This document shows, one piece after another, positions 1 through 7,999 of a stretch of DNA of 64,000 nt (positions are counted from its first letter, which is position 1; the number at the start of each line of letters is the position of its first letter). Under the pieces are notes generated by a model. That model saw nothing but the letters and a program-made list of their open reading frames with translations, was not told the origin of the DNA and did no database searches. This DNA comes from Streptomyces sp. CB01373. GTDB lineage: Bacteria; Actinomycetota; Actinomycetes; Streptomycetales; Streptomycetaceae. A program made the position numbers and the translations under genes. The stretch is from the NCBI RefSeq assembly GCF_002803075.1, contig NZ_NNBK01000027.1, positions 27,702 through 91,701 on the forward strand, written 5' to 3'.

Positions 1-976
1 TCCGGTCACGCAGCCGTTGTTCGAGGCCGGTGAAGAGGCGGTCGATGGCCTCCATGTCGAGCACGGTCCTCCGCGTGTTGATGAGGATGTGCCGCACGAT
101 GCTGATGCGCGGCAACTGCACCCGGCGGCGGCTCGCCGACTGCCCGCGGTGGCCTTTCGCCCGGGCCACGGTGCCGGCCAGGACGATGTCGATCAGGCCC
201 TCGGGCGGGGTCGACCTCAGCTCCTGGTGATGGAGGGAGCACAGGGCGACGCCACGGCTGTAGGGGCCGTACACCTGCCAGCGCTGGGCGTGCTCGACGC
301 AGACGCGCCGACCGCACGCCTTCATCGCGGACAGGGTGCGGTGCTCGCAGCGGATGTAGCCGGTGCCGCGGCACCCGTCGCGCTCGCAGACGGGGAAGCG
401 CTCGTCGTAGCAGTCCGCGCAGTAGGAGACGGTGGCGTCGGCGGGGTGCCCGCGCAGATGCGTCCGGCACCAGGCCCTGCGCCCGCGGCACCGCACCCCG
501 CTGCACCAGGCGGCGGCCTTCGTGCCGCACCGGCACTCGGGCACGTGGTGAGGGCAGGAGGCGCGCAGGCCGCCGTCCAGGAAGACGGCGTGCGCCTCGC
601 AGACCCGGCCCGTACGCCGGTCCTCGTCGCACCCGGCGCAGCGGTAGGGCGCATACGTCGTGGTCCCGGCCGCGCGGCAGCTGGTACAGGCGTGCCGGAC
701 CTCGGGCGGCTCCAGGACGCCCCGGATCGCGAACCGCGTGCCGGCCCCGAGCGGCCTCGGGGCGGTGGCCGGATCCAGGAACCAGATGCCGACCTCGCCC
801 TCGTCCCCCAGATCGATCCGCACCCGCGGGCCCGCCAGCGGGTCGACCGTCACCACGGCCGGTTCGAGCCGGTCCCACAGCGCGACGCATTCGTCCGTCG
901 ACCGGGGAACGCGCTGGAAGTCCCGCAGGTCCAGGGTGACGGGAACGACCGGATGGGCCGGAGCGGGCAGGGTCAT
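1..976 (-). CDS. Cys-rich, zinc-ribbon-like hypothetical protein (3' end outside window)
   Basis: The reading frame is open from an ATG at 976 down to the left edge, so about 325 residues are visible and the C-terminus is missing. The start overlaps the stop of the upstream gene by 4 nt (ATGA at 973-976), which implies translational coupling. The middle of the protein is packed with paired cysteines and histidines in CxxC- and CxC-like spacings (CTSC, CAGC, CRCG, CADC) between about residues 90 and 220. This looks like several small zinc-binding knuckles. After that the chain is basic and Arg-rich (segment QSASRRRVQLPRI). I do not recognise the family. A structural or nucleic-acid/protein-binding zinc protein is an inference from the Cys pattern only. 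The coding frame is certain from high GC3 and coupling. Confidence 0.75.
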   Translation of the reverse strand, partial: MTLPAPAHPVVPVTLDLRDFQRVPRSTDECVALWDRLEPAVVTVDPLAGPRVRIDLGDEGEVGIWFLDPATAPRPLGAGTRFAIRGVLEPPEVRHACTSCRAAGTTTYAPYRCAGCDEDRRTGRVCEAHAVFLDGGLRASCPHHVPECRCGTKAAAWCSGVRCRGRRAWCRTHLRGHPADATVSYCADCYDERFPVCERDGCRGTGYIRCEHRTLSAMKACGRRVCVEHAQRWQVYGPYSRGVALCSLHHQELRSTPPEGLIDIVLAGTVARAKGHRGQSASRRRVQLPRISIVRHILINTRRTVLDMEAIDRLFTGLEQRLRDR

Positions 977-2778
977 CGGTCGGCCTCCTCACGCGGAGCC
1001 ACGAGCAGCACCTCGACCGTGCCACGGCGCTCGTCCCCGCTGCCGGTGTAGGTCGTGTCGGTCAGCAGGACGTGCCGCATCCCGTCCGGCGCCCGGCCGA
1101 CGCTGCGCAGGCCCTCGCGCACCCGGGGACGGTCCTGCGCGGGCAGGTCCCAGTGCAGCAGTGCCACACCCTGCTCGCCCGCCATGCGTACGGCCCGGTC
1201 CGCCGCCCCGTCGTCCCACGACGACAGCGGCTCCTCGCACCGCACACGCTGCCCGGCGCGCGGTCGTAGCGCGCGTCGCAGCGCCCGCGCCTCGTCCCGC
1301 CCGCGGGTGCGCAGTGGACGGGTCAGGTCCAGGGCGCCCCTTGTCAGACAGTAGGAGCGCAGCGCCTCCAGCACCTCGGGGACGCGGATGTCCGGCTTGC
1401 CGACCAGATCGAGGAGCTGGTCGGCGGTGAGTGGCGCCGGCCGTCCGGTTCCGGGCTGTCCGGTGCTGGACCGCCCGGCGTTGGACCGCCCGGCCTCGGG
1501 CGGGGCCTCCTGGCGCGGCCGGGGTGAGGACGGGCCCGTGACGCGCTCCGTCAGCCAGATCCGCGCCGCGGCCCAACTTCCTCTTGCGATTGCCTGGTTG
1601 GCGGCGCTCAGATGGTCGGTGGTCAGCCAGTCGGGCGTGGCGACGCCCTGCGCGAGCCGTTCGGGGGCGAGGGCGCTCGCGTCGTCCGCCCGCCACCGGG
1701 CCAGCAGGTCGTTCTCGTTGCGTACGAAGGCGGAGGCGGTGGCCGAACCGGCGAGTTCCATGCCGATCAACAGCGGGGCCAGTTCGTCGACCGTCGCATC
1801 CAGCTGCCGGAAGTACGGCATCAGTTCGTACAGCAGTCCCAGCAACGCGCGCCCGGCGGACCGCGGTTTCGCAGGCCCGTCGCCGCGCTTGCCCTGCTCG
1901 ACGTGCAGCTCCGCGGCGAGCCCATGGGCGACGGCTCGTGCGCGGTCCTGCTCGATCAGCGGCTGCGGCACCTGGCGTACCCGTCGTCCGGTGCGCTCCA
2001 GGTCGCGGGACCACATCGACAGCGCCTGCACCAGCAGCGCGTGCGCCAGGGTGGTGGCGACGGTGACCTGCGCGTCGAACAGCCGCAGTGTGACATCGCC
2101 CTCGGCCCCCGCCTCCGGCTCCCCGAGCGGATTGACGTCCATGGCCTCCAGGCGGCTGAGCCGTTCCTCCTGCCGCAGTCTGGTGCGCACCCGCTCCAGG
2201 TGCTCCGGCGCGTACGACTCGATGTAACGGGTGCTGACCTGATCGACGGAGCGCGAGAGCCGGGCCGAACCGCCCGGTGACACCCCACCGGGACCATAGA
2301 GCTGACGGCCCGTCAGTGCGATGAGAGGCGCTGTGTGTTCGCGTACGAGATTGCCGAACAACTCCCGCTGCACCGGTCCCAGTACTTCGGCGGAGTGCAG
2401 ATCGGCGCACAACCCGGCGGTCGGATCAGGCTGCCGCTGCCAGCCGGTGGGCAGCAGCAGCCCGCCCTTGCGGCGTACCTCGGCGGCCACCTGGGCGATC
2501 GCCCCGGCCAGCACACCGGCGACATGTTCCCGGGTCTCGGGGCCGTGCAGCGAGACGCGGCCGGTGTCGACCCACAGCGCCGCCGGCGTGCGCGCGCTGC
2601 CCCGCAGGGCGAACGGCGGGCCCGCCGGTCCCGGGGGCAGCGACGGCGGGGCGGCCAGCAGCGCGGCGACCAGCTCCGCGGCACCACGGCCCGGGCGCGG
2701 CTCGGGAACGTACACGCTGTAGCCCTTGGCGATCCGCTGCCTGAGCGGACCGGAACGGCTGAGTGCCACCAGGACCAT
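973..2778 (-). CDS. Hypothetical protein, possible GCS2/carboxylate-amine ligase-like region
   Basis: The predicted product has 601 residues, with an ATG start and a GGAGGA ribosome site. It begins 3 nt after the upstream gene and overlaps the downstream one by 4 nt. No membrane segment or signal peptide is visible. Around residues 160-245 there is a stretch (GSARLSRSVDQVSTRYIESY, then DVNPLGEP, then LRLFDAQVTVATTLAHALL) that resembles the end of the GCS2 glutamate-cysteine ligase-like fold, where an E-x-R-x-x-D strand precedes a helix. The expected Glu is not obvious here, so activity cannot be assumed. A Ser/Gly/Pro-rich linker near residues 420-450 separates a C-terminal domain of about 150 residues. 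The function is unknown; the ligase resemblance is a low-confidence reading by eye. Confidence 0.55.
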   Translation of the reverse strand: MVLVALSRSGPLRQRIAKGYSVYVPEPRPGRGAAELVAALLAAPPSLPPGPAGPPFALRGSARTPAALWVDTGRVSLHGPETREHVAGVLAGAIAQVAAEVRRKGGLLLPTGWQRQPDPTAGLCADLHSAEVLGPVQRELFGNLVREHTAPLIALTGRQLYGPGGVSPGGSARLSRSVDQVSTRYIESYAPEHLERVRTRLRQEERLSRLEAMDVNPLGEPEAGAEGDVTLRLFDAQVTVATTLAHALLVQALSMWSRDLERTGRRVRQVPQPLIEQDRARAVAHGLAAELHVEQGKRGDGPAKPRSAGRALLGLLYELMPYFRQLDATVDELAPLLIGMELAGSATASAFVRNENDLLARWRADDASALAPERLAQGVATPDWLTTDHLSAANQAIARGSWAAARIWLTERVTGPSSPRPRQEAPPEAGRSNAGRSSTGQPGTGRPAPLTADQLLDLVGKPDIRVPEVLEALRSYCLTRGALDLTRPLRTRGRDEARALRRALRPRAGQRVRCEEPLSSWDDGAADRAVRMAGEQGVALLHWDLPAQDRPRVREGLRSVGRAPDGMRHVLLTDTTYTGSGDERRGTVEVLLVAPREEADR

Positions 2779-2781
2779 GGC

Positions 2782-4008
2782 TCAGTCCTCCGTCCTGTCC
2801 CACATCGTGTTGGACCACAACCCCCGCAGTGGTGGGAGCAGTACGAAGAGCACGACGGTGACCAGTACCGCCACGGCGGTGGTGACGAGCAGAGTCCATG
2901 GCCCCGAGCCCCAGAGGGCCCCGGCCGCGTACGCCACACCGAAGGGCAGCCCCACCGACGACAGCAGACCGAGTGCGACCGAGATCCGCCGGGAGCGCGC
3001 CGCCTCCACATGGCGCGCCGTGTCGGCGAGGCCCACTGCGGTGTGTGACAGCAGCTGATCCAGGCAGAGCTGCTCCTGGAAGCGTTCGAGCAGTTCGTTG
3101 CCCTTGCCCTGGGAGGTGATGTGCGACGACCACAGGGCGCGGCGCAGGTCGGTCAGGCGTCCTTCGAGGCGCACCAGCCGGCTCGCGTCGGACTCCCGCG
3201 CGGTCAGCGCGGACACGGCGTTGGCCAGAGCGTTCGCACCGAGGTACTGAAGCCGGGCCAGCAGGAACACGTCGAGGTAGATGGTGTGGACGTGGTGGGC
3301 GGCGGTGGCGTGGAACGTCTCCTCACCGCCTGGGTCGGGGGAGGTCCCGACGAAGGCGGCCCCGTCCCGCAGTACCAGTGCCTGCCAGTCGGCGGAGAAC
3401 CGCACCCTCCCGGCGAACAGGGCGGTGTCCTCGGGATCGGGCGCGAAATGCTCCAGCGGGCTTCGGGAGGCCAGCAGCCACAGCCACTGGTCGCGCGTGC
3501 TCCACGACGCGTACGCGGTGGGCATCACCGGAGGTGGCCGGCCCTGCTCGAACGTCACGTGCGCCAGGGTCCAGGCGCGTGCCGTACCGGCGGCGGCCTC
3601 CACCCCGCTCGGCAGGATCTTCGCCAGACGGGCGTGGTCGGTGGGGAGTGCGGCGAGCTCGGCCAGCTCCGCCACCGGATCGTCCCCGAGGCGTACGTGC
3701 AGCACCGCCAGCGCCGCGCGCCGGTCGTCCAGACCCGCCGCGGCGGGTAAGCGGAGCAACTCCACTGCCTCGACGGCCGGTTCGTCCGCATCCGGAGGGC
3801 GCCGCAGGTGCCAGCGGGCCGGACGGCCCGGATCGCCGAAGAGGGACGTGCCGACACGGGGTTCGAAGTACGTCAGCCGCCGCTCACGGTCGGCGGCCGT
3901 CCCGTCGGCGAGTAACGCGGGCAGGGGGCCTTCGGCCCACTCCTCGGGCAGCGGCTCCGCGGCGGCCAACCCGACTTCGAACACGACACATGACGAACTC
4001 CGCCGCAC
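2782..4008 (-). CDS. CorA-like topology membrane protein with two TTA codons
   Basis: The product is 408 residues from a GTG start preceded by a G-rich ribosome site (GGGGGG, 7-8 nt upstream). The N-terminal 230 residues look soluble. From about 240 to 340 there is a long helical stretch (HHVHTIYLDVFLLARLQYLG, then ELLERFQEQLCLD), followed by two hydrophobic segments around 345-370 and 373-397 and a short charged tail. This stalk-plus-two-TM layout is like CorA-type proteins, but the GMN transport motif is absent, so ion transport is not supported. Codons 32 (3913-3915) and 87 (3748-3750) are TTA, the rarest Streptomyces codon and one read only by the bldA tRNA. The gene is the first of the three-gene operon, so its expression is probably developmentally delayed. 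The family is not recognised. Confidence 0.65.
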   Translation of the reverse strand: MRRSSSCVVFEVGLAAAEPLPEEWAEGPLPALLADGTAADRERRLTYFEPRVGTSLFGDPGRPARWHLRRPPDADEPAVEAVELLRLPAAAGLDDRRAALAVLHVRLGDDPVAELAELAALPTDHARLAKILPSGVEAAAGTARAWTLAHVTFEQGRPPPVMPTAYASWSTRDQWLWLLASRSPLEHFAPDPEDTALFAGRVRFSADWQALVLRDGAAFVGTSPDPGGEETFHATAAHHVHTIYLDVFLLARLQYLGANALANAVSALTARESDASRLVRLEGRLTDLRRALWSSHITSQGKGNELLERFQEQLCLDQLLSHTAVGLADTARHVEAARSRRISVALGLLSSVGLPFGVAYAAGALWGSGPWTLLVTTAVAVLVTVVLFVLLPPLRGLWSNTMWDRTED

Positions 4009-4146
4009 CGGCCGTCCCCCCGGACCATGAGCAGTCGTTCCTGACGATGCCTAACAGTCTCAAAAGTAACAGCACGGACGTCGCTGGGGGTTCGCCTGTG
4101 GAAACTGGTGGCAACGAGCAGCCGGCTGTCGCTCGTCGCCACCGAA
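4009..4146 (-). promoter_or_regulatory. Probable promoter region of the three-gene minus operon
   Basis: This gap lies upstream of the 4008 start. It includes a locally AT-richer patch (4050-4075, with TCTCAAAAGTAAC on the plus strand) that is the only plausible promoter location. No confident -10/-35 pair could be assigned. Confidence 0.3.
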
Positions 4147-4173
4147 TGGTGGGGGCGCCGGGCTCCCCCACCA
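4147..4173 (-). terminator. Hairpin downstream of argS
   Basis: There is a perfect 9-bp inverted repeat, TGGTGGGGG at 4147-4155 and CCCCCACCA at 4165-4173, with a 9-nt loop. It sits 19 nt beyond the argS stop. It lacks a U-tract, which is common for Streptomyces terminators. Confidence 0.6.
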
Positions 4174-4191
4174 CGCTCCGGGAGCGGCTCC

Positions 4192-5955
4192 TCAGAGGCG
4201 CTCGGGCGTCCGGATGCCCAGCAGGGCCATGCCCTGGTGCAGGGTGCGGGCCGTGACGTCGCACAGGAACAGGCGGTTCTCCACCTGCTCCGGCGTCTCG
4301 GCCTTCAGCACCGGGCACTTGTCGTAGAAGGACGTGTACAGGGACGCCAGCTGGTACAGGTACGCGGCCAGCTTGTGCGGGGCGTACTCCTCGGCGGACT
4401 CCCGCACCGTCTCCGCGAAGGCGTCGGCGTGCAGCCCCAACGCGCGCTCCGCCTGCGTCAGTTCCAGCTCCGGGTGGGCGGCGGGCCGCACCTCCCCGGC
4501 CTTGCGCAGGATCGACTGGATCCGGGCGTAGGCGTACTGGAGGTAGACCGACGTGTCGCCGTTCAGCGAGACCATCTGGTCCAGGTCGAACTTGTAGTCC
4601 CGGTTCGCCGAGGTCGACAGGTCCGCGTACTTCACCGCGCCGATGCCCACCTGGGCACCCCGCTCGGCGATCTCCGCCTCCGTGAGGTCCTGCGCCTTCT
4701 CCCGGACGACCGCGGAGGCGCGCTCGATCGCCTCGTCGAGCAGGTCGACCAGGCGGACCGTCTCGCCCTCACGGGTCTTGAACGGCTTGCCGTCCTTGCC
4801 GAGCACCGTGCCGAACGCCAGCTGGTACGCCGTCACGTCGTCGTTCAGCCAGCCGGCCCGCCGCGCGGTCTCGAAGACCATCTTGAAGTGCAGGGACTGG
4901 CGGGCGTCCACCACGTACAGCAGGTTGTTCGCCTTGAGGTTGAAGACCCTGTCCCGGATCGCCGACAGGTCGGTGGCCGCGTAGCCGTAGCCGCCGTCGG
5001 ACTTCTGGACGATCAGCGGGACCTTGTTGCCGTCCGGGCCCTTGACGTCGTCGAAGAAGACGCACAGGGCGCCCTCCGAGCGGACCGCCACGCCGGACTC
5101 CTCCAGCAGGCGGCAGGTCTCCGCGAGCATGTCGTTGTAGCCGGACTCGCCGACGATGTCCGCGTCCCGGACGTCCATGTCCAGCTTCTCGAAGACGGAG
5201 AAGAAGTAGATCTTCGACTCGTCCACGAACTTCTGCCACATGGTGACCGTGTGCGCGTCACCGGCCTGGAGGTCCACCACCCGGCGCCGGGCCCGCGTCT
5301 TGAACTCCTCGTCGGAGTCGAACAGCCTGCGCGCGGCCTTGTAGAGGCGGTCGAGGTTCGACATCGCCTCCTCGCCGCTCACCGCGGACGCCTTGTGGTC
5401 CAGCTCGTGCGGGTGCTCGTCCAGGTACTGGATGAGCATGCCGAACTGGGTGCCCCAGTCGCCGATGTGGTGCCGGCGGACCACGTTCTCGCCGGTGAAC
5501 TCCAGCAGCTGGACGACGGAGTCGCCGATCACCGCGGACCGCAGGTGGCCGACGTGCATCTCCTTCGCCACGTTCGGCTGGGCGTAGTCGATCACCGTCG
5601 TGCCCGGCTGCTCCGCGTACGGCACGCCGAGGCGGCCGTCGGCGTCGGCCGCCCGCGCCGCGAGGTTCTCCGTGATCGCCCGGTCGGTGACCGTGACGTT
5701 GAGGAAGCCGGGTCCGGAGACCTCGATGTCCTTGATCACGTCACCGGTGACCACGTGCCCGACGACCTGCGCCGCCAGCTCCCGCGGGTTCGCCTTCGCC
5801 CGCTTTGCCAGCGCGAGGATCCCGTTGGCCTGGAAGTCCGCCCGGTCGCTTCGTCGCAGCAGCGGGTCCGCGGCGCCGGTCTCCGGCAGGGTGGCCGAGA
5901 GGGCGGACGCGAGGCGCTGGTGGACGGAAGCGGTGAGGGACGTGACCGAGGCCAT
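4192..5955 (-). CDS. argS: Arginyl-tRNA synthetase
   Basis: This class I aminoacyl-tRNA synthetase charges tRNA-Arg with arginine. At 587 residues the length is typical. The HIGH-type signature appears as HVGHLRS and the KMSKS loop as the degenerate GKPFKTREG that is usual for ArgRS. The N-terminal tRNA-recognition domain and C-terminal DALR-type anticodon domain (from about residue 460) are present. The ATG at 5955 was preferred over upstream in-frame codons because the protein then begins MASVTSLTASVHQRL, as ArgRS proteins do, and the upstream extension is not ArgRS-like. It is divergent from lysS, sharing a 231-bp intergenic region. Confidence 0.97.
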   Translation of the reverse strand: MASVTSLTASVHQRLASALSATLPETGAADPLLRRSDRADFQANGILALAKRAKANPRELAAQVVGHVVTGDVIKDIEVSGPGFLNVTVTDRAITENLAARAADADGRLGVPYAEQPGTTVIDYAQPNVAKEMHVGHLRSAVIGDSVVQLLEFTGENVVRRHHIGDWGTQFGMLIQYLDEHPHELDHKASAVSGEEAMSNLDRLYKAARRLFDSDEEFKTRARRRVVDLQAGDAHTVTMWQKFVDESKIYFFSVFEKLDMDVRDADIVGESGYNDMLAETCRLLEESGVAVRSEGALCVFFDDVKGPDGNKVPLIVQKSDGGYGYAATDLSAIRDRVFNLKANNLLYVVDARQSLHFKMVFETARRAGWLNDDVTAYQLAFGTVLGKDGKPFKTREGETVRLVDLLDEAIERASAVVREKAQDLTEAEIAERGAQVGIGAVKYADLSTSANRDYKFDLDQMVSLNGDTSVYLQYAYARIQSILRKAGEVRPAAHPELELTQAERALGLHADAFAETVRESAEEYAPHKLAAYLYQLASLYTSFYDKCPVLKAETPEQVENRLFLCDVTARTLHQGMALLGIRTPERL

Positions 5956-6072
5956 AGGAAAGGGTGCCGTTCTCCTCGTGGGGATGGATAGACAGGCCCA
6001 GTATCCCACGCGGGGTAAAGCGAATTTTCCGGTCGCCCGGCGAACCCCGGGCCGCCCGCGCCCGTCCAACGC

Positions 6073-6118
6073 GTTGAAAAGGCGTTTTCACGGATGCCTA
6101 CCCGCCTGGGACAATGGA
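6073..6118 (+). promoter_or_regulatory. Candidate lysS promoter
   Basis: In the argS/lysS divergent gap, a TTCACG hexamer is followed after 17 nt by GACAAT (ending about 6116), a weak match to a vegetative promoter reading towards lysS. This is an inference from hexamer matching only. Confidence 0.3.
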
Positions 6119-6186
6119 GCGGTCAGCCGTGCGACCGTAGCGGCTGCCCACGGAGAACCTTCAGAGAAACTTCAGGGAAAGAGGAC

Positions 6187-7926
6187 GTGCCGATCGTGGC
6201 TCAGAGCAACGAGACCGCCGACTGGGTCTCCCGTTTCGCGGACGACGTCATCGAGGAGTCGGAGCGTCGGGCCCCGGGCAAACCGGTCGTCGTCGCGTCC
6301 GGCCTGTCGCCGTCCGGCCCCATCCACCTGGGCAACCTGCGCGAGGTCATGACCCCGCACCTCGTCGCCGACGAGATCCGCCGCCGGGGCCACGAGGTAC
6401 GGCACCTGATCTCCTGGGACGACTACGACCGGTACCGCAAGGTCCCGGCCGGTGTCGCCGGCGTCGACGAGTCGTGGGCCGAGCACATCGGCAAGCCGCT
6501 GACCTCCGTCCCGGCCCCCAAGGGCTCGGAGCACGCCAACTGGGCCGAGCACTTCAAGGCCGCCATGGTCACCTCGCTCGCCGAGCTGGGCGTGGAGTTC
6601 GACGGCATCAGCCAGACCGAGCAGTACACCTCGGGCGTGTACCGCGAGCAGATCCTGCACGCGATGCGGCACCGCGGCGACATCGACGCGATCCTCGCCC
6701 AGTACCGCACCAAGCCCAAGGCGGCCAAGAAGCAGCAGAAGCCCGTCGACGAGGCCGAGCTGGAGGCCGAGGAGGGCTCGGGCGCCGCTGCCGAGGACGA
6801 CGGCAGCTCCGGCTCCGCCGGCTACTTCCCGTACAAGCCGTACTGCGGCAACTGCGAGAAGGACCTCACCACCGTCACCGCCTACGACGACGACTCCACC
6901 GAGCTGACCTACGCCTGCACCGCGTGCGGCTTCTCGGAGACGGTCCGGCTCAGCGAGTTCAACCGCGGCAAGCTGGTCTGGAAGGTCGACTGGCCGATGC
7001 GGTGGGCGTACGAGGGCGTGATCTTCGAGCCGAGCGGTGTCGACCACTCCTCGCCCGGGTCCTCGTTCCAGGTCGGCGGGCAGATCGTCGGGATCTTCGG
7101 CGGCAAGCAGCCGATCGGCCCGATGTACGCCTTCGTGGGCATCTCCGGCATGGCCAAGATGTCGTCCTCGCGCGGTGGCGTGCCCACCCCGGCCGACGCG
7201 CTGCAGATCATGGAGCCGCAGCTCCTGCGCTGGCTGTACGCCCGGCGCAGGCCGAACCAGTCCTTCAAGATCGCGTTCGACCAGGAGATCCAGCGCCTGT
7301 ACGACGAGTGGGACAAGCTCGCCGCCAAGGTCGCCGACCGCTCCGCCCTGCCCGGTGACGTCGCCGCGTACACGCGGGCCGTGGGCGCCGCCGGCGCGGA
7401 GCTGCCGAGGACGCCGCGCCCGTTGCCGTACCGCACGCTCGCGTCCGTCGCCGACATCACCGCCGGCCACCAGGACCAGGCGCTGCGCATCCTGTCCGAA
7501 CTCGACCCGGCCAACCCGCTGGGCTCGCTGGACGAGGCCCGCCCGCGGTTCGACAGGGCCGAGGCGTGGATCAACACCCATGTTCCCGCCGACCAGCGCA
7601 CCATCGTCCGCGAGGAGCCCGACACCGACCTGCTGAAGTCCCTCGACGAGCCCTCCCGGCAGTCCGTCGGGCTCCTGCTCGACGGCCTCGGGGACCACTG
7701 GTCGCTCGACGGGCTCACCCACCTCGTCTACGGCGTGCCCAAGGTCCAGGCCGGCTTCTCCGCCGACGCCACGCCCAAGGAGCTGCCGCCGGAGATCAAG
7801 ACCGCCCAGCGGTCCTTCTTCGCGCTGCTCTACCACCTGCTCGTCGGCCGCGACACCGGTCCGCGCCTGCCCACGCTGCTGCTCGCGGTGGGGCAGGAGC
7901 GGGTGCGGGCCCTGCTCGGGCAGTAG
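6187..7926 (+). CDS. lysS: Lysyl-tRNA synthetase, class I
   Basis: This enzyme ligates lysine to tRNA-Lys using the class I (archaeal-type) fold found in Streptomyces, not the common class II fold. The product is 579 residues from GTG at 6187, with a GGAAAGAGG ribosome site just upstream. Visible signatures are the HIGH-like PSGPIHLGN near residue 43 and the KMSKS loop MAKMSSSRG. Between them is a zinc-ribbon-like pair (CGNC and CTAC) in the segment after residue 215. A Lys/Glu/Ser/Gly-rich low-complexity insertion at about residues 178-213 (AAKKQQKPVDEAELEAEEG onward) sits in the catalytic-domain insert and is probably a flexible loop. It is divergent from argS and ends at a strong hairpin. 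Confidence 0.96.
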   Translation: MPIVAQSNETADWVSRFADDVIEESERRAPGKPVVVASGLSPSGPIHLGNLREVMTPHLVADEIRRRGHEVRHLISWDDYDRYRKVPAGVAGVDESWAEHIGKPLTSVPAPKGSEHANWAEHFKAAMVTSLAELGVEFDGISQTEQYTSGVYREQILHAMRHRGDIDAILAQYRTKPKAAKKQQKPVDEAELEAEEGSGAAAEDDGSSGSAGYFPYKPYCGNCEKDLTTVTAYDDDSTELTYACTACGFSETVRLSEFNRGKLVWKVDWPMRWAYEGVIFEPSGVDHSSPGSSFQVGGQIVGIFGGKQPIGPMYAFVGISGMAKMSSSRGGVPTPADALQIMEPQLLRWLYARRRPNQSFKIAFDQEIQRLYDEWDKLAAKVADRSALPGDVAAYTRAVGAAGAELPRTPRPLPYRTLASVADITAGHQDQALRILSELDPANPLGSLDEARPRFDRAEAWINTHVPADQRTIVREEPDTDLLKSLDEPSRQSVGLLLDGLGDHWSLDGLTHLVYGVPKVQAGFSADATPKELPPEIKTAQRSFFALLYHLLVGRDTGPRLPTLLLAVGQERVRALLGQ

Positions 7927-7948
7927 CGGAGCGCCGCGGAACGACACG

Positions 7949-7978
7949 ACGAGGGGCCCTCAGGCGAGGGCCCCTCGT
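7949..7978. terminator. Bidirectional terminator between lysS and the DUF2637 gene
   Basis: There are perfect 13-bp arms (ACGAGGGGCCCTC at 7949-7961 and its complement at 7966-7978) with a 4-nt loop. It is centred between the convergent ends of lysS and the minus-strand membrane protein gene. Confidence 0.85.
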
Positions 7979-7999
7979 TCGTGTTCCGCGGATCGCGGT

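Noticed and set aside
6172..7947. 591-residue minus-strand ORF opposite lysS
   Set aside because: It is the antisense shadow of lysS, with Val/Gly/Leu-rich low-complexity translation and no conserved motifs.
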